A stretch of DNA of 64,000 bases from Verrucomicrobiota bacterium (GCA_021413925.1 JAIOPL010000006.1:124001-188000), one strand, 5' to 3'. Positions 44,187 to 52,663 are shown, counted from the first letter of the stretch. Program-made: numbers and translations. Notes: generated from the sequence alone by a model not told the origin.

Positions 44187-45128
44187 ATGGAGAGAGCATC
44201 ACTTGCCATGAATCCGGAATCAGGCAGCCCGCTTTGGGGGATCGATCTCGGGGGAACAAAGATCGAAGGAGCCATCCTCGATCCTTCAAATCCCGCCCAG
44301 GCACTCTGCCGACTCCGCGTTCCCACCGGTGCGGTGGAGGGTTACGAGCGTGTCCTGGAGCATCTTGCAAAGCTGGTTTCGATGCTTGAGAACGAATCCG
44401 GAATGAAAAGACCGGCCGCAATCGGGATCGGCACCCCGGGAGTCACGATCCCCGCCACCGGACTTCTCAAGAACTCCAATACCCTCTGCCTCAACGGAAA
44501 GCCCCTGGCAGCTGATCTCTCGCGTCTCCTAGGATGCGAGGTGATCCTGGCCAATGATGCCAACTGCTGCGCGCTTGCCGAGGCGACCCTCGGGGCGGCC
44601 AAGGGACACAAGACCGTCTTCGGCATCATCCTGGGCACCGGAGTCGGCGGAGGCATTGTCGTCGAGGGACGTGTCCTGACTGGCCCTCATGGGATCTGCG
44701 GCGAGTGGGGGCACAATCCCCTGCGCGGCGAGGAGACTCCCTGCTACTGCGGGCGCAGGGGTTGCATCGAGAACGTCTGCTCAGGACCGGCGCTCGAGCG
44801 TTATTATGAGAAGCTTAGCGGGAAATCACTCAGACTTCCTGAGATCGTGAAACTGGCGGTAACAGGGGATAAAAACGCTCTCGAGACCCTGGAGCGACTC
44901 CGCTCGAAATTCGCGGAGGCTCTCGGAGCCGTCGTGAATATCCTTGATCCGGATGCCATCGTGATCGGCGGCGGCGTGGGGAATCTCGACCTGCTCTACA
45001 CGCCGGAGACCCGGGAGGCTGTCCGCACCCATCTCTTCAATGACCGCTTCGACACCCCACTGCTACGCCCCCTTCTCGGAGATAGCGCCGGAGTCTTCGG
45101 CGCAGCAATGCTGACGCACAGAGCGTAG
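44187..45128 (+). CDS. ROK family sugar kinase (glucokinase-like)
   Basis: 313 residues from ATG 44187; ATG 44208 (MNPESGSPLWG) is an alternative. Phosphate loop GIDLGGTKIEGAIL, IGIGTPGV, FGIILGTGVGGGIV, and the ROK zinc signature EWGHNPLRG to CYCGRRGCIENVCSGPAL. There is no DNA-binding N-terminus, so it is a kinase, not a repressor. It probably phosphorylates glucose or a related hexose or amino sugar. Its stop TAG (45126-45128) is the beginning of a TAGAGC-ended repeat. Divergent from galK. Confidence 0.85.
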   Translation: MERASLAMNPESGSPLWGIDLGGTKIEGAILDPSNPAQALCRLRVPTGAVEGYERVLEHLAKLVSMLENESGMKRPAAIGIGTPGVTIPATGLLKNSNTLCLNGKPLAADLSRLLGCEVILANDANCCALAEATLGAAKGHKTVFGIILGTGVGGGIVVEGRVLTGPHGICGEWGHNPLRGEETPCYCGRRGCIENVCSGPALERYYEKLSGKSLRLPEIVKLAVTGDKNALETLERLRSKFAEALGAVVNILDPDAIVIGGGVGNLDLLYTPETREAVRTHLFNDRFDTPLLRPLLGDSAGVFGAAMLTHRA

Positions 45129-45479
45129 AGCGGTTTCGGGTTTATTTGACGCGAAGAAAATTAAGATAATTCTCCCGCTGAGGCGCTGAAACGAGCCTTT
45201 GGGAAAGGCGAGTTGTAGCCGCCGAAGGCGGACCCGGAGGGCTAGCCTTGCGGGCGCAAGCTAGTACAATCGCAGAGGTTTTTTCTACTATCAAAGCAAG
45301 ATGTCAGCCGGGTCAACTCCCCCACGGGCTTGTTGGTTTAGGTATCAGACGGGTCAACTCCCCAACGGGCTTGCTGGTTTAGGTATCAGACGGGTCAACT
45401 CCCCCACGGGCTTGTCCCGTGGGAGGTACAGTCGTCGGAGCTCAACTAGGGGCACATCCCCCAGAGCGACTGGTCCTAG
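45126..45479. repeat. Right copy of the composite inverted repeat
   Basis: Starts TAGAGCGGTTTCGGGTTTAT in the ROK stop codon. It runs through GAAACGAGCCTTTGGGAAAG, the CCGCCGAAGGCGGACC hairpin, GCAAGCTAGTACAATCGCAG, ACTATCAAAGCA, two and a half 41-bp units of GGGTCAACTCCCCCACGGGC with TGGTTTAGGTATCAGAC, then the CTCAACTAGGGGCACATCCC stretch. It is the reverse complement of 38794-39104, with one extra tandem unit. Confidence 0.75.
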
Positions 45480-45696
45480 AGCATTATCTAGTTAAATTGT
45501 CATTCCCGGCAAATTAATCAGAGTCGTTGAAAATACAAAGGTTCACGCGGAGGCGCGGAGAACGCAGAGTTTTTTCTAATGAAATTGGATAGTGATGATT
45601 AGCCCCCACTCATTCACTGAAATCAGACGTAATGATTTCATCTCTATCCACCGCGTTCTCCGCGCCTCCGCGTGAAACATTTCTGTCTTACTGCAA
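45477..45696. mobile_element. Second copy of the MITE-like core
   Basis: Begins TAGAGCATTATCTAGTTAAA and follows 30280-30498 with few substitutions. It includes the perfect 24-bp inverted repeat at 45542-45565 and 45653-45676 and the AATGAAATTGGATAGTGATG loop. The outer terminal repeats of the first copy are absent. It abuts the composite repeat at its left. Confidence 0.7.
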
Positions 45697-45913
45697 AAAA
45701 CTCGCGCAGAGGCGCAGAGGCGCGGAGGAAAAGACAAAGACTTGGGTCACTCCCCCACGGGCTCGTCCCGTGGGAGGTGTCAGTTTGCACAGATAAACCC
45801 TAAGGGATTATCTGTGGAGGGACGATCCCTTATCTCCAGACGAAGAACGCCTGGAAGAAAACTGTAACAATTTTGCGCGCTTGTTTCATGGGGGGGTTGG
45901 GGGTAGCTGAGAG
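45697..45913. other. Remainder of the repeat-filled gap before the PEP-CTERM gene
   Basis: 217 bases with no gene. It contains CTCGCGCAGAGGCGCAGAGG-type repeat text and one CCCACGGGCTCGTCCCGTGG hairpin (45757-45776). Then come an imperfect AGATAACCC/AGGGATTATCTG-like inverted region and a G run at about 45891. No clear terminator for the minus-strand gene was found. Confidence 0.45.
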
Positions 45914-48900
45914 TTAAGCTCTGCGGCTCCGACTGATCAGGCTGCTTAGGTAGCCACTTAGGACTCCGCGGTTAGCAAAGAGCATCCAACCGAGCAGCAG
46001 GATTGCCGCGACGATCACACTCGGTTCAGGAACAGGGACGATCTCAGTAAGACCTCCTGCTGCGGTGAACCCACCGATACCAAGGAAGGTCGATGATCCG
46101 ATGCCGCCGCTGTAGAAGTGAATATTAGCAAGAGTCAACCCTGAATCAGTATCACCCAACTTATCGTAAAGGCGAGTAGAGCCAGCAACGTAGTTGTAGA
46201 CGAACAGAGTGTTTGATCCGTTATTGATGCTTCCGAAGGTCAGCGAGGAAGTACCCGAGAGAGCCGAGAAGTCGATCGTGCTGTTGGCTGTGAGCGTCAG
46301 GCTCTTGAAGGTCTGGCTAGAGGCGCGGGCTCCGCCCGTGCCTGCGGCTCCCATGGAGAGAGTACCACCATTGAGGTTAAGCACAGCGTTTGTGTTGATG
46401 CTGTTAGCCGTCGTGGAGCCTAGCAGGAGGGTGGATCCGGCATTCACCGTCACATTGGTTGTCCCGGAGAGTCTACCAGTTGTGCCGAGGCTAAGTGGCC
46501 CGTTATTGACAGTGGTGGTGCCTGTGTAGCTATTGTTACCGCTGAGACTCAACGTTCCTGTACCAGTCTTGCTCAACCCAAGCTCGGATCCGCTAATATT
46601 TCCACCGAGGAGTAGGGTCTTGGCCGCCACGTTAATTGTGGAGTTGCCCTGAAGGGAGATCGCACCCGTGTTCTGAGATAGATTCCCTGAACCGAGGAAG
46701 GTGAAGCTGTTCAGGTTAATTGCATTGTTGATGCTGACATCACCTCCCGAGGTATTGTTGAGGGTAGTGCCGCTAGTGATCGTCAATGTTCCGGTTCCAA
46801 GCGCGGAGTTGTTATTGATGTTCAACACTCCTGAGTTGAGCAGAGTGCCACCCGAGTAGTTGTTGTTAGCACTGAGGGTTGCAGACGAACCTGAGAGGTT
46901 CAATGCTCCCTGACCAGTGATGTTTGTATTCACTAGGAAGTCACCATTCTGGAGTTGAAGGGTTGATGAGTTGGCGAGGCTGATCGTCCCGGTGAGAGTG
47001 GCATTAGTAGCATTACCGTCGATGATACTTGTTCCTCCACCGGAGACCGAGATGGCATTGCCAAAGGATGTCGCCGGGATGCCCTTGTAGGCAAGCGTGC
47101 TGCCGCCTTGCATACCTATGGAACCAGTACCCAGTGAGGAGCTGGAACTGAAGTTGAGGGTGCCACTATTCAGCGAGATGCCGCCAGAGAAGGTGTTATT
47201 CCCAGCGAGCGTGACCGCTCCGTTTCCGCTCTTGGTGAGGGCGCCAGCTCCAGCGATCGATCCGTCGAAGGTGTTGGTGCCGCTACTATTGGACAGGGTC
47301 AGAGTGCCGCCGCTGTTGGTCACACTGCCGCTTCCGGTCAGCCCAGCCAGTGTTTGGTTGAATCCGCCAAGGTTCAGGGTGGCACCATTGGAGACTGCTA
47401 CGGTGGCGCTGCTGCTCAGGCGGTCTGCGCTGCCTGAAGTAAGGGTGCCGCTGTTCACGTTGACGGCCGTGGCTGCGGCCGCGCCGTTGAAGAGAGTATT
47501 TCCGCCGACGTTGATCGTGCCGCCGCCCAGGTTCGCATTGATCGTGCCATCATTAAGGGCGTAGGTGGCCGCAGTCAGGGTGCCTGTTCCTCCAAGAGTA
47601 CCATTGGTCAGCGTCAGCGATCCAATGTTTTGATTGGTTCCAAGCGTCACCGTTGCATTGTTACTGATAGTCAAGGCAGCAGAGCTGCTGGTCAGCTGAC
47701 CATTGAGGATCAAGGTTCCGTTGGTTGCATTCACCACGGAGGCTCCCGCGTTGCCACTCAGAGTTGCCGTACCTCCCACAAAAAGGGTTCCTCCACCAAG
47801 ATTTGCACTCACCGTACCACCATTGAGTTGGTAGGTTCCTGCTGTCAGGGTCAGACCAGTACCAGCAAGAGTTCCACCAGAGTTGGTGAAGGAGCTGATG
47901 GTTTCTGCTCCGGCGAGGGTCAGGCCACCGCTTGCGATATTGAGCGTGGAGCTATTGCTGAAGCGTCCCGCAGAGCCGAGGGTCGTCGTGCCGGTCGAGA
48001 CCGTGATGGCTCCCGCTCCGAGGTTCGCGTTGATCGTGCCGCCATTGAGGGCGTAAGTGGTAGCCGTGAGGGTGCCGGTGCCGCCCAGGGTACCCGAGTT
48101 GGTGAAGCTGGCCACCGTCTCATTGCCGCCGAGGGTGAGGCCGCCACTGGAGATATTGACAGAGGAGCCACTGTTGAGACGTCCCGCGGAGCCGAGGGTC
48201 GCGTTGCCTCCCACGCTCACTGCACCGTTACCCAGGATGCTGAAGATCGTGCCGCCATTGAGGGCGTAGGAGGCCGCAGTCAGGGTGCCGTTGGTGATCG
48301 ATCCGCCCGCGATCGTGAAGGTGCTGTTGGTACGGCTGAAGGTTCCGAGATTGAGTGTGCCGCCATTGATCGTGAGGGTGCCGTTGGTGTCGCCGAGTGC
48401 CGTGTTGGCACCGGAGAGGAGGAGGGTGCCACCGTTGACGGTGGTGTTTCCGCTGTAGGTGTTGGCTGCTGAGAGGGTCAGTGTTCCAGAGCCACTCTTG
48501 GAAAGGGCACCAGAACCGCCGATCGCTCCGCTGAGGGTCAGGGCTGTGGTGGATCCGGTCACTTCGAAGATGCCTGTGGTTCCCGATGCCATGGTGAACT
48601 TCTTGGAGGAGCTGGCCGTTGCGCCCGTGAAGGAGAGGGTTCCGGTCTTTCCACTGCTTCCGAGGGTGACTGCATTGGTGCTGCTGCCTAGGGTGCCAGT
48701 TACACTCTCGTTATTGATTGTGTTGATGGAGAGAGTTCCTTCATTCACGAAGAGGGCGCCTCCGAATTGGTTCATACCGCTGAGGATCAGTGTGCCTGCG
48801 CCTAATTTGGTTTGTGTGGTATTGATGTTTCCTCCATTTATAGTTCCGGAGAGGGTCAGGGCGGTATCAGATCTTGTCACTTCGAAGGCGCCGCTAGCTC

Positions 48901-50701
48901 CAGAGTTATTCATTGAAAAATTCTTGGTCGAGCTGGCCGTCGCGCCAGTGTAGGAGATAGTTCCGGTCTTTCCAGTGGTACCTAGAACAACTGCATTACC
49001 CGTACCAAGAACGCCGATTGCTCCTCCATTGTTAATCGAGGCAATGGAGAGGGTACCATCCTGTACGGCTACACCTCCTTGGAAAGTATTGTTACCGCTC
49101 AATGTCAGGGTGCCGGTACCGGTCTTGGTAAAGCCGCCGGTGTTGGTGAGAGTCCCGGCGAAGGTCACGGCACTGTTGATCGTTAGGGTGCGGGAGATGG
49201 TGCCGAGATCGCCGGTACCGCTGAAGGTGAGGGCGCCGTTATTGAGACTGCTGCTGCTGCCAATTGAGGAGTTGGCCGTGAAGGCGAAGTTGTTGGCCAG
49301 GGTGCGGGCGTTGGTGCTGTCGGAGCTGAGGTTGCCGCCATTGATCACGAGAGTTCCGGTTCCGAGGGCGTTGTTATTCCCGATCTGGAGAGTGCCGGCG
49401 CTGACGGTGGTGGTGCCGGAATAGGTATTGGCACGGGTGAGGATCAAGTCGGCTCCTCCGGTCTTTGTGAGGGAAACTCCATTACCGCCAAGGATGGCGC
49501 TGATGGTCGCCCCAGTTGAGCCGTTGGTGGCGTTGTAACTGGAACCGGTGAGGACGCCGGTAGTGCCGGTGATCGTAGCACCATTGCCGATGGTGACTGC
49601 ACCAACCGTGTCGCTGAATGAACCGATGTCGAGGGTGCCGCCGTTGACGCTCACTGCACCTGTGTTGTCGAGCGCGTTGTCAATTCCAAAGGCCAAGGTG
49701 CCGGTGCTGACAATGGTGCCGCCGGTGTAGGTGTTGACAGCGGATAGGGTCAATGTGGACAAGGTGCCGGTCTTGGTGAGGCCGCCAGATCCAGAGATGG
49801 CTCCGGATTGGGTGGTGGAGGCGTTATTGCCGCCAACGGTGAGGGTGACGGCGCTTCCGGTATCATTGTTGAGGGCGAGAGCCGACGATGCTCCCAGCCC
49901 GCCGAAGGTGGCGCCGGTGAGGCTTCCGAAGCTGAGGATGCCGGAACCGCCGAGGAAGGTAGAGCTGGCGAGGGCGGCACTATTAGAAAGTGTCAGTTGG
50001 CCTGCGGAGAGGGTCGTGGTGCCGGAGAAGGTATTGGCACCCGATAGGGTCAGGTTGCCGTTGCCGTCTTTTACGAGGGTGGTGATTCCGGTGCCTTGGT
50101 TTGCAATAACTCCGGAAATCGTGGTGTTCCCAGAGCCAGTCACGGTGAGCGTGGAACTCAAGTTATTGGCTGTCCTGACTCCCGATGAGACGGTGAGCAG
50201 GCTCGAGGAGTTATTGGCCCATGTCTGGCTTCCGTTGAGGAAGATAAAACCGTTTGTCAAGGTGGCTGCCCCAGCGTTGGCAAAGATATTGATTCCGCTT
50301 GTTCCCAAGGTGAGCTGGGTGATGGTGATGGTCGTGGCCGCCGTGGCGGTGGTACCGTCACCGAAGACCAGGCCGCCGATCGTGGTTGTTCCAGCGGTCG
50401 GCTGGAATGCATAGCTTGTCTGGTTAAAACGCGCGATGCCGGTGCTACCGGGGGCAGATCCCGTGGACCAGTTTCCGCCGGTGGCCCAATTTGTCGAACC
50501 TGCATTGCTCTTCCAGTCGGTCGTGGTCTGCGCCTTGGCCACACCGGGAAGGAGGAGGAGGAGGAGGATGGAAAGGCTAAAGGCTAAAGGCTGAAGGCTA
50601 AAACGGAGGAGACTGAAGGCTGAGCCAAAGAGCGAAGCGGCGGGCCGAGCGGAACGAGCGAAGCTTGATGGGATGAGGGCGTGGGTGGGCATGCTGTGCA
50701 T
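45914..50701 (-). CDS. Giant autotransporter-associated beta-strand-repeat PEP-CTERM protein
   Basis: 1595 residues from ATG 50701; ATG 50692 is possible. A long N-region then the hydrophobic FSLSILLLLLLPGVAKA form a signal peptide cleaved before QTTTDW. The body is built of dozens of 12-20-residue repeats such as GTLTLSGNNTFQGG, SGSGTLTLSAANTYSG, GGTLNLGTFSRT and TLGSAGRF, the beta-helix-forming autotransporter-associated repeat. It is almost wholly Gly/Ser/Thr/Asn/Leu with no Cys in the repeats. The C-terminus is VPVPEPSVIVAAILLLGW then RSRRA, a PEP-CTERM sorting tag, instead of a beta-barrel. It is probably sorted by an exosortase and displayed in the exopolysaccharide. The codon text itself is repetitive, so recombination may change its length. 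Confidence 0.85.
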   Translation of the reverse strand: MHSMPTHALIPSSFARSARPAASLFGSAFSLLRFSLQPLAFSLSILLLLLLPGVAKAQTTTDWKSNAGSTNWATGGNWSTGSAPGSTGIARFNQTSYAFQPTAGTTTIGGLVFGDGTTATAATTITITQLTLGTSGINIFANAGAATLTNGFIFLNGSQTWANNSSSLLTVSSGVRTANNLSSTLTVTGSGNTTISGVIANQGTGITTLVKDGNGNLTLSGANTFSGTTTLSAGQLTLSNSAALASSTFLGGSGILSFGSLTGATFGGLGASSALALNNDTGSAVTLTVGGNNASTTQSGAISGSGGLTKTGTLSTLTLSAVNTYTGGTIVSTGTLAFGIDNALDNTGAVSVNGGTLDIGSFSDTVGAVTIGNGATITGTTGVLTGSSYNATNGSTGATISAILGGNGVSLTKTGGADLILTRANTYSGTTTVSAGTLQIGNNNALGTGTLVINGGNLSSDSTNARTLANNFAFTANSSIGSSSSLNNGALTFSGTGDLGTISRTLTINSAVTFAGTLTNTGGFTKTGTGTLTLSGNNTFQGGVAVQDGTLSIASINNGGAIGVLGTGNAVVLGTTGKTGTISYTGATASSTKNFSMNNSGASGAFEVTRSDTALTLSGTINGGNINTTQTKLGAGTLILSGMNQFGGALFVNEGTLSINTINNESVTGTLGSSTNAVTLGSSGKTGTLSFTGATASSSKKFTMASGTTGIFEVTGSTTALTLSGAIGGSGALSKSGSGTLTLSAANTYSGNTTVNGGTLLLSGANTALGDTNGTLTINGGTLNLGTFSRTNSTFTIAGGSITNGTLTAASYALNGGTIFSILGNGAVSVGGNATLGSAGRLNSGSSVNISSGGLTLGGNETVASFTNSGTLGGTGTLTATTYALNGGTINANLGAGAITVSTGTTTLGSAGRFSNSSTLNIASGGLTLAGAETISSFTNSGGTLAGTGLTLTAGTYQLNGGTVSANLGGGTLFVGGTATLSGNAGASVVNATNGTLILNGQLTSSSAALTISNNATVTLGTNQNIGSLTLTNGTLGGTGTLTAATYALNDGTINANLGGGTINVGGNTLFNGAAAATAVNVNSGTLTSGSADRLSSSATVAVSNGATLNLGGFNQTLAGLTGSGSVTNSGGTLTLSNSSGTNTFDGSIAGAGALTKSGNGAVTLAGNNTFSGGISLNSGTLNFSSSSSLGTGSIGMQGGSTLAYKGIPATSFGNAISVSGGGTSIIDGNATNATLTGTISLANSSTLQLQNGDFLVNTNITGQGALNLSGSSATLSANNNYSGGTLLNSGVLNINNNSALGTGTLTITSGTTLNNTSGGDVSINNAINLNSFTFLGSGNLSQNTGAISLQGNSTINVAAKTLLLGGNISGSELGLSKTGTGTLSLSGNNSYTGTTTVNNGPLSLGTTGRLSGTTNVTVNAGSTLLLGSTTANSINTNAVLNLNGGTLSMGAAGTGGARASSQTFKSLTLTANSTIDFSALSGTSSLTFGSINNGSNTLFVYNYVAGSTRLYDKLGDTDSGLTLANIHFYSGGIGSSTFLGIGGFTAAGGLTEIVPVPEPSVIVAAILLLGWMLFANRGVLSGYLSSLISRSRRA
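50566..50616 (-). repeat. AGCCTTTAGCC iterated tract inside the PEP-CTERM gene start
   Basis: On the coding strand CCGTTTTAGCCTTCAGCC then TTTAGCCTTTAGCCTTTCC encodes part of the signal-peptide n/h region (RFSLQPLAFSLS). It is nearly the same text that precedes the xylB start at 10365-10410, there untranslated. Confidence 0.6.
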
Positions 50702-50900
50702 CGTGGCTAGGTGATTTCGCTTTGCTATGGGGGGGGTGCAGTGGGTGCTTTCTAGCGCTTTTGACTATTTGGAGTAGTTATTACACTTAGCATCCCTAAT
50801 AAACCTCTGTGGTCAAGTGTTTTTTTGTGGAGGGGAGGGAAAAAATTTATGAAGGATGAATTATGAGGGATGAGGGGCGGGCTGCCCGGCCTCCCGATCA

Positions 50901-50936
50901 GAACTTTCGCTCCAACGGGGTGAACCCGTTGGGGGG
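50901..50936 (+). repeat. REP-like hairpin, copy 1
   Basis: GAACTTTCGCTCCAACGGGG then TGAACCCGTTGG: an 8-bp stem CCAACGGG/CCCGTTGG with a short loop. The preceding CCCGGCCTCCCGATCA is shared with copy 6. Confidence 0.7.
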
Positions 50937-50963
50937 CAACGAACCAAGAACCTGCGGGATCCT

Positions 50964-51374
50964 TCAACTCCCAACGGGGGCGATTAGTTGCACGCCGGGA
51001 AAATAAGTACGATACCTCTCCACATCCCGTGTCAGTATCCGATAACTCGAGGCCTGTGCATGGGCACCAATGAAGAAGTCGGCCAGGGGAGCCGTCTTTG
51101 TTCCACCACGCTCCCGATAAACCCGAAAGGCTTGTGATGCGAGAAAGAGAGCCTCCTTGGGCATGTCCCTGTAGATGAGGCCAAGCAATTCGACCGCCGA
51201 CTCAACCTCCTCGATGGCGGCGGCCGTATAACATAGTTCCGTATAGATGATGGGATTAATAATCAGACGTTTCGGGAACCGGCTCATCTGCTCCTCGGAC
51301 CAGTCGGCCCATTCCGGATCGGAATTCAAGACGTCCAGCAGGACATTCGTATCGACAACAACAAATTCATTCAT
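50964..51374 (-). CDS. PIN-domain toxin of a VapC/FitB type
   Basis: 136 residues. The acidic active-site set is clear: Asp in VVDTNVLLDVLN, Glu in IYTELCYTAA, Asp in APLADFFIGAHAQA and Asp in ILTRDVERYRTYFP. It would be a Mg-dependent ribonuclease held in check by the antitoxin encoded just upstream, whose stop overlaps this start by eight bases. The gene belongs to an accessory island rich in hairpin repeats. Of the three PIN genes here it has the most canonical motifs. Confidence 0.85.
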   Translation of the reverse strand: MNEFVVVDTNVLLDVLNSDPEWADWSEEQMSRFPKRLIINPIIYTELCYTAAAIEEVESAVELLGLIYRDMPKEALFLASQAFRVYRERGGTKTAPLADFFIGAHAQASSYRILTRDVERYRTYFPGVQLIAPVGS

Positions 51375-51627
51375 CGCCTCTTAATTCCCGCATGATTGCC
51401 CCTGTGGAGCTCCCTCCGGAATGCTTCTTCCAAGTTCCGCGAACCGCCGTAAGTCGCTTCCGCATCTCACTCACTAACTCAGGGGGGGCCATCTGGGCAT
51501 CCTCCAGGGCCATGGTCAGAATCTCCCTCGCCTCCGCCTCCATCGATCGGCCATGACTTGCGGCAAAAACCCTCAGTCGTTGCTTCACCGGCGCCGCTAG
51601 ATTTCGGATTGTGAGTGTCGTGCTCAT
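51367..51627 (-). CDS. FitA/VapB-type ribbon-helix-helix antitoxin
   Basis: 86 residues. The N-terminal ribbon-helix-helix reads TTLTIRNLAAPVKQRLRVFAASHGRSMEAEAREIL, as in FitA-type antitoxins (ASHGRSMEAEAR is diagnostic). The C-terminal half, rich in Arg and Ser, would wrap the PIN toxin. The ATG at 51627 lies six bases after a strong -10, so the mRNA is probably leaderless. It overlaps the toxin gene. Confidence 0.85.
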   Translation of the reverse strand: MSTTLTIRNLAAPVKQRLRVFAASHGRSMEAEAREILTMALEDAQMAPPELVSEMRKRLTAVRGTWKKHSGGSSTGAIMRELRGDE

Positions 51628-51633
51628 GCTTAG

Positions 51634-51662
51634 ATTATCATCATTGCTAGCACTGCTGTCAA
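51634..51662 (-). promoter_or_regulatory. Promoter of the FitA/PIN module
   Basis: Minus strand TTGACA (51662-51657), 17 bases, GATAAT (51639-51634). The -35 is perfect and the -10 matches five of six. The spacer includes GTGCTAGCAA with a GCTAGC palindrome, a possible operator for the RHH antitoxin. The ATG follows after six bases. Confidence 0.65.
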
Positions 51663-51775
51663 TGCGGGGCTAATAGGCTGAAGGACGGGGGTAGTTTCAG
51701 AACTTGTGCTCGGCACGTGTCAGCAATCAGAGGTCAGGGAAGTCGAGGGTCGAGGGTCGAGGGTTGAACCGATCG

Positions 51776-51815
51776 GAACTTGCGCTCCAACGGGATGAAC
51801 CCGTTGGGGGCGGCC
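51776..51815 (+). repeat. REP-like hairpin, copy 2
   Basis: GAACTTGCGCTCCAACGGGA then TGAACCCGTTGGGGGCGG, followed by CCCATCAGCC. Same orientation as copy 1. It is preceded by GTCGAGGGTCGAGGG iterations. Confidence 0.7.
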
Positions 51816-51867
51816 CATCAGCCTTCAGCAACTAGCAACTAGCAACCAGAGGTCGAGGGTCGATTTG

Positions 51868-51904
51868 TTTGCGCTCCAACGGGATGAACCCGTTGGGGGC
51901 GGCC
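51868..51904 (+). repeat. REP-like hairpin, copy 3
   Basis: TTTGCGCTCCAACGGGATGA then ACCCGTTGGGGGCGG and CCCATCAG. It starts 92 bases after copy 2 with matching flanks on the right (GGCGGCCCATCAGC). Confidence 0.7.
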
Positions 51905-51918
51905 CATCAGCTCTTCCA

Positions 51919-52365
51919 TTACTCCGTGAAAAATTCCACCTTTAGCCCATAGGTCCGGGCCGTTTCCGCCTGGCGCTTGTCAGAGGTCAGGAATTCCGAG
52001 CACCCCAGGATCTTTCCGCTCATCACATGGAGGAGATCAAGGGTTCTGCATCCTGTGATGATCGTGGTTTTGGGCATGGCTTCCAAGGCCTCCAGAACCA
52101 CGGCTTCCAAGGAAAGATCCGGGCGGAAAAAATTTCCCTCCATCAGGAGGTTCCTGACAAAACTCTGGGCATCTTTGAGCTGCCTGACGGTGATTTCCTT
52201 TCTGAAAAGCTTCGCATGAAGTGTGTTCTCAAGTTCGACTTCGACCAAGCGGGTATAAGGTACTGGTGCTCGCCTTTGAGCCAACCATCCCGCAACCATT
52301 GCGCTTAACGGCTCATCGATGACCAGTTTCATTACCAACCCCGTGTCCAAATAGGGCCCACTCAT
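51919..52365 (-). CDS. PIN-domain toxin (VapC-like)
   Basis: 148 residues from ATG 52365 (MSGPYLDTGLVMKL); the longer frame to 52464 would run into the antitoxin. Active-site acids: Asp in YLDTGLVMKLV, Glu in VEVELENTLHAKL, Asp in CRTLDLLHVM and Asp in FLTSDKRQAETARTYGL. It is paired with the Phd-like antitoxin immediately upstream by an ATGA overlap. Predicted ribonuclease; target RNA unknown. Confidence 0.82.
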   Translation of the reverse strand: MSGPYLDTGLVMKLVIDEPLSAMVAGWLAQRRAPVPYTRLVEVELENTLHAKLFRKEITVRQLKDAQSFVRNLLMEGNFFRPDLSLEAVVLEALEAMPKTTIITGCRTLDLLHVMSGKILGCSEFLTSDKRQAETARTYGLKVEFFTE

Positions 52366-52619
52366 CGTTCGCCGCGCAGCTCGTCCAGAAGTTGACTGGT
52401 TGAAGTACCCTTGATCTTTTTCCCCTTCCACAACTTCTTGAGTTTCTCCCCGTGATCCGACCAATCCACCGCCCTGGATTTGAAATCCAAAGGCCTCGCG
52501 GGAACGATTCTGGCCACGGGAACCCTGCGACTCAGCACCTCAATCTCTTCGCCCCTCTGAACCAAGCGAATCAAGGCTGAAAAGTGATGCTGGGCGTCCC
52601 TTATCGTGGCGGTTCTCAT
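52362..52619 (-). CDS. Phd/YefM-like antitoxin
   Basis: 85 residues from ATG 52619 (MRTATIRDAQHHF). The longer frame to 52799 is translated from hairpin repeats and is rejected. The Phd fold reads TATIRDAQHHFSALIRLVQRGEEIEVLSRRVPVARIVP. The C-terminal half is basic (KKLWKGKKIKGTST) and would bind the toxin. The upstream coding strand carries repeated TCGCCTTTCGCC units at 52664-52712. Confidence 0.8.
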   Translation of the reverse strand: MRTATIRDAQHHFSALIRLVQRGEEIEVLSRRVPVARIVPARPLDFKSRAVDWSDHGEKLKKLWKGKKIKGTSTSQLLDELRGER

Positions 52620-52663
52620 GACGCACATTTTGCCATACATTCCCATGATATCAAGCATGATCG

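Noticed and set aside
39105-45125. True composite transposon
   Set aside because: Inverted flanking repeats exist but carry no transposase, and no target duplication could be identified; kept only as a finding about layout.
45301-45495. Open frame with PPRACWFRYQTGQLP repeats
   Set aside because: Produced by the 41-bp CCCACGGGCTTG tandem units; it has no homologous domain and matches the inverted copy at 38.8 kb only as DNA.
47630-48472. Long plus-strand frames antisense to the PEP-CTERM gene (also 48459-48953 and 49731-50414)
   Set aside because: They are mirror frames of a highly repetitive Gly/Ser/Thr gene and have no start signals or recognisable domains.
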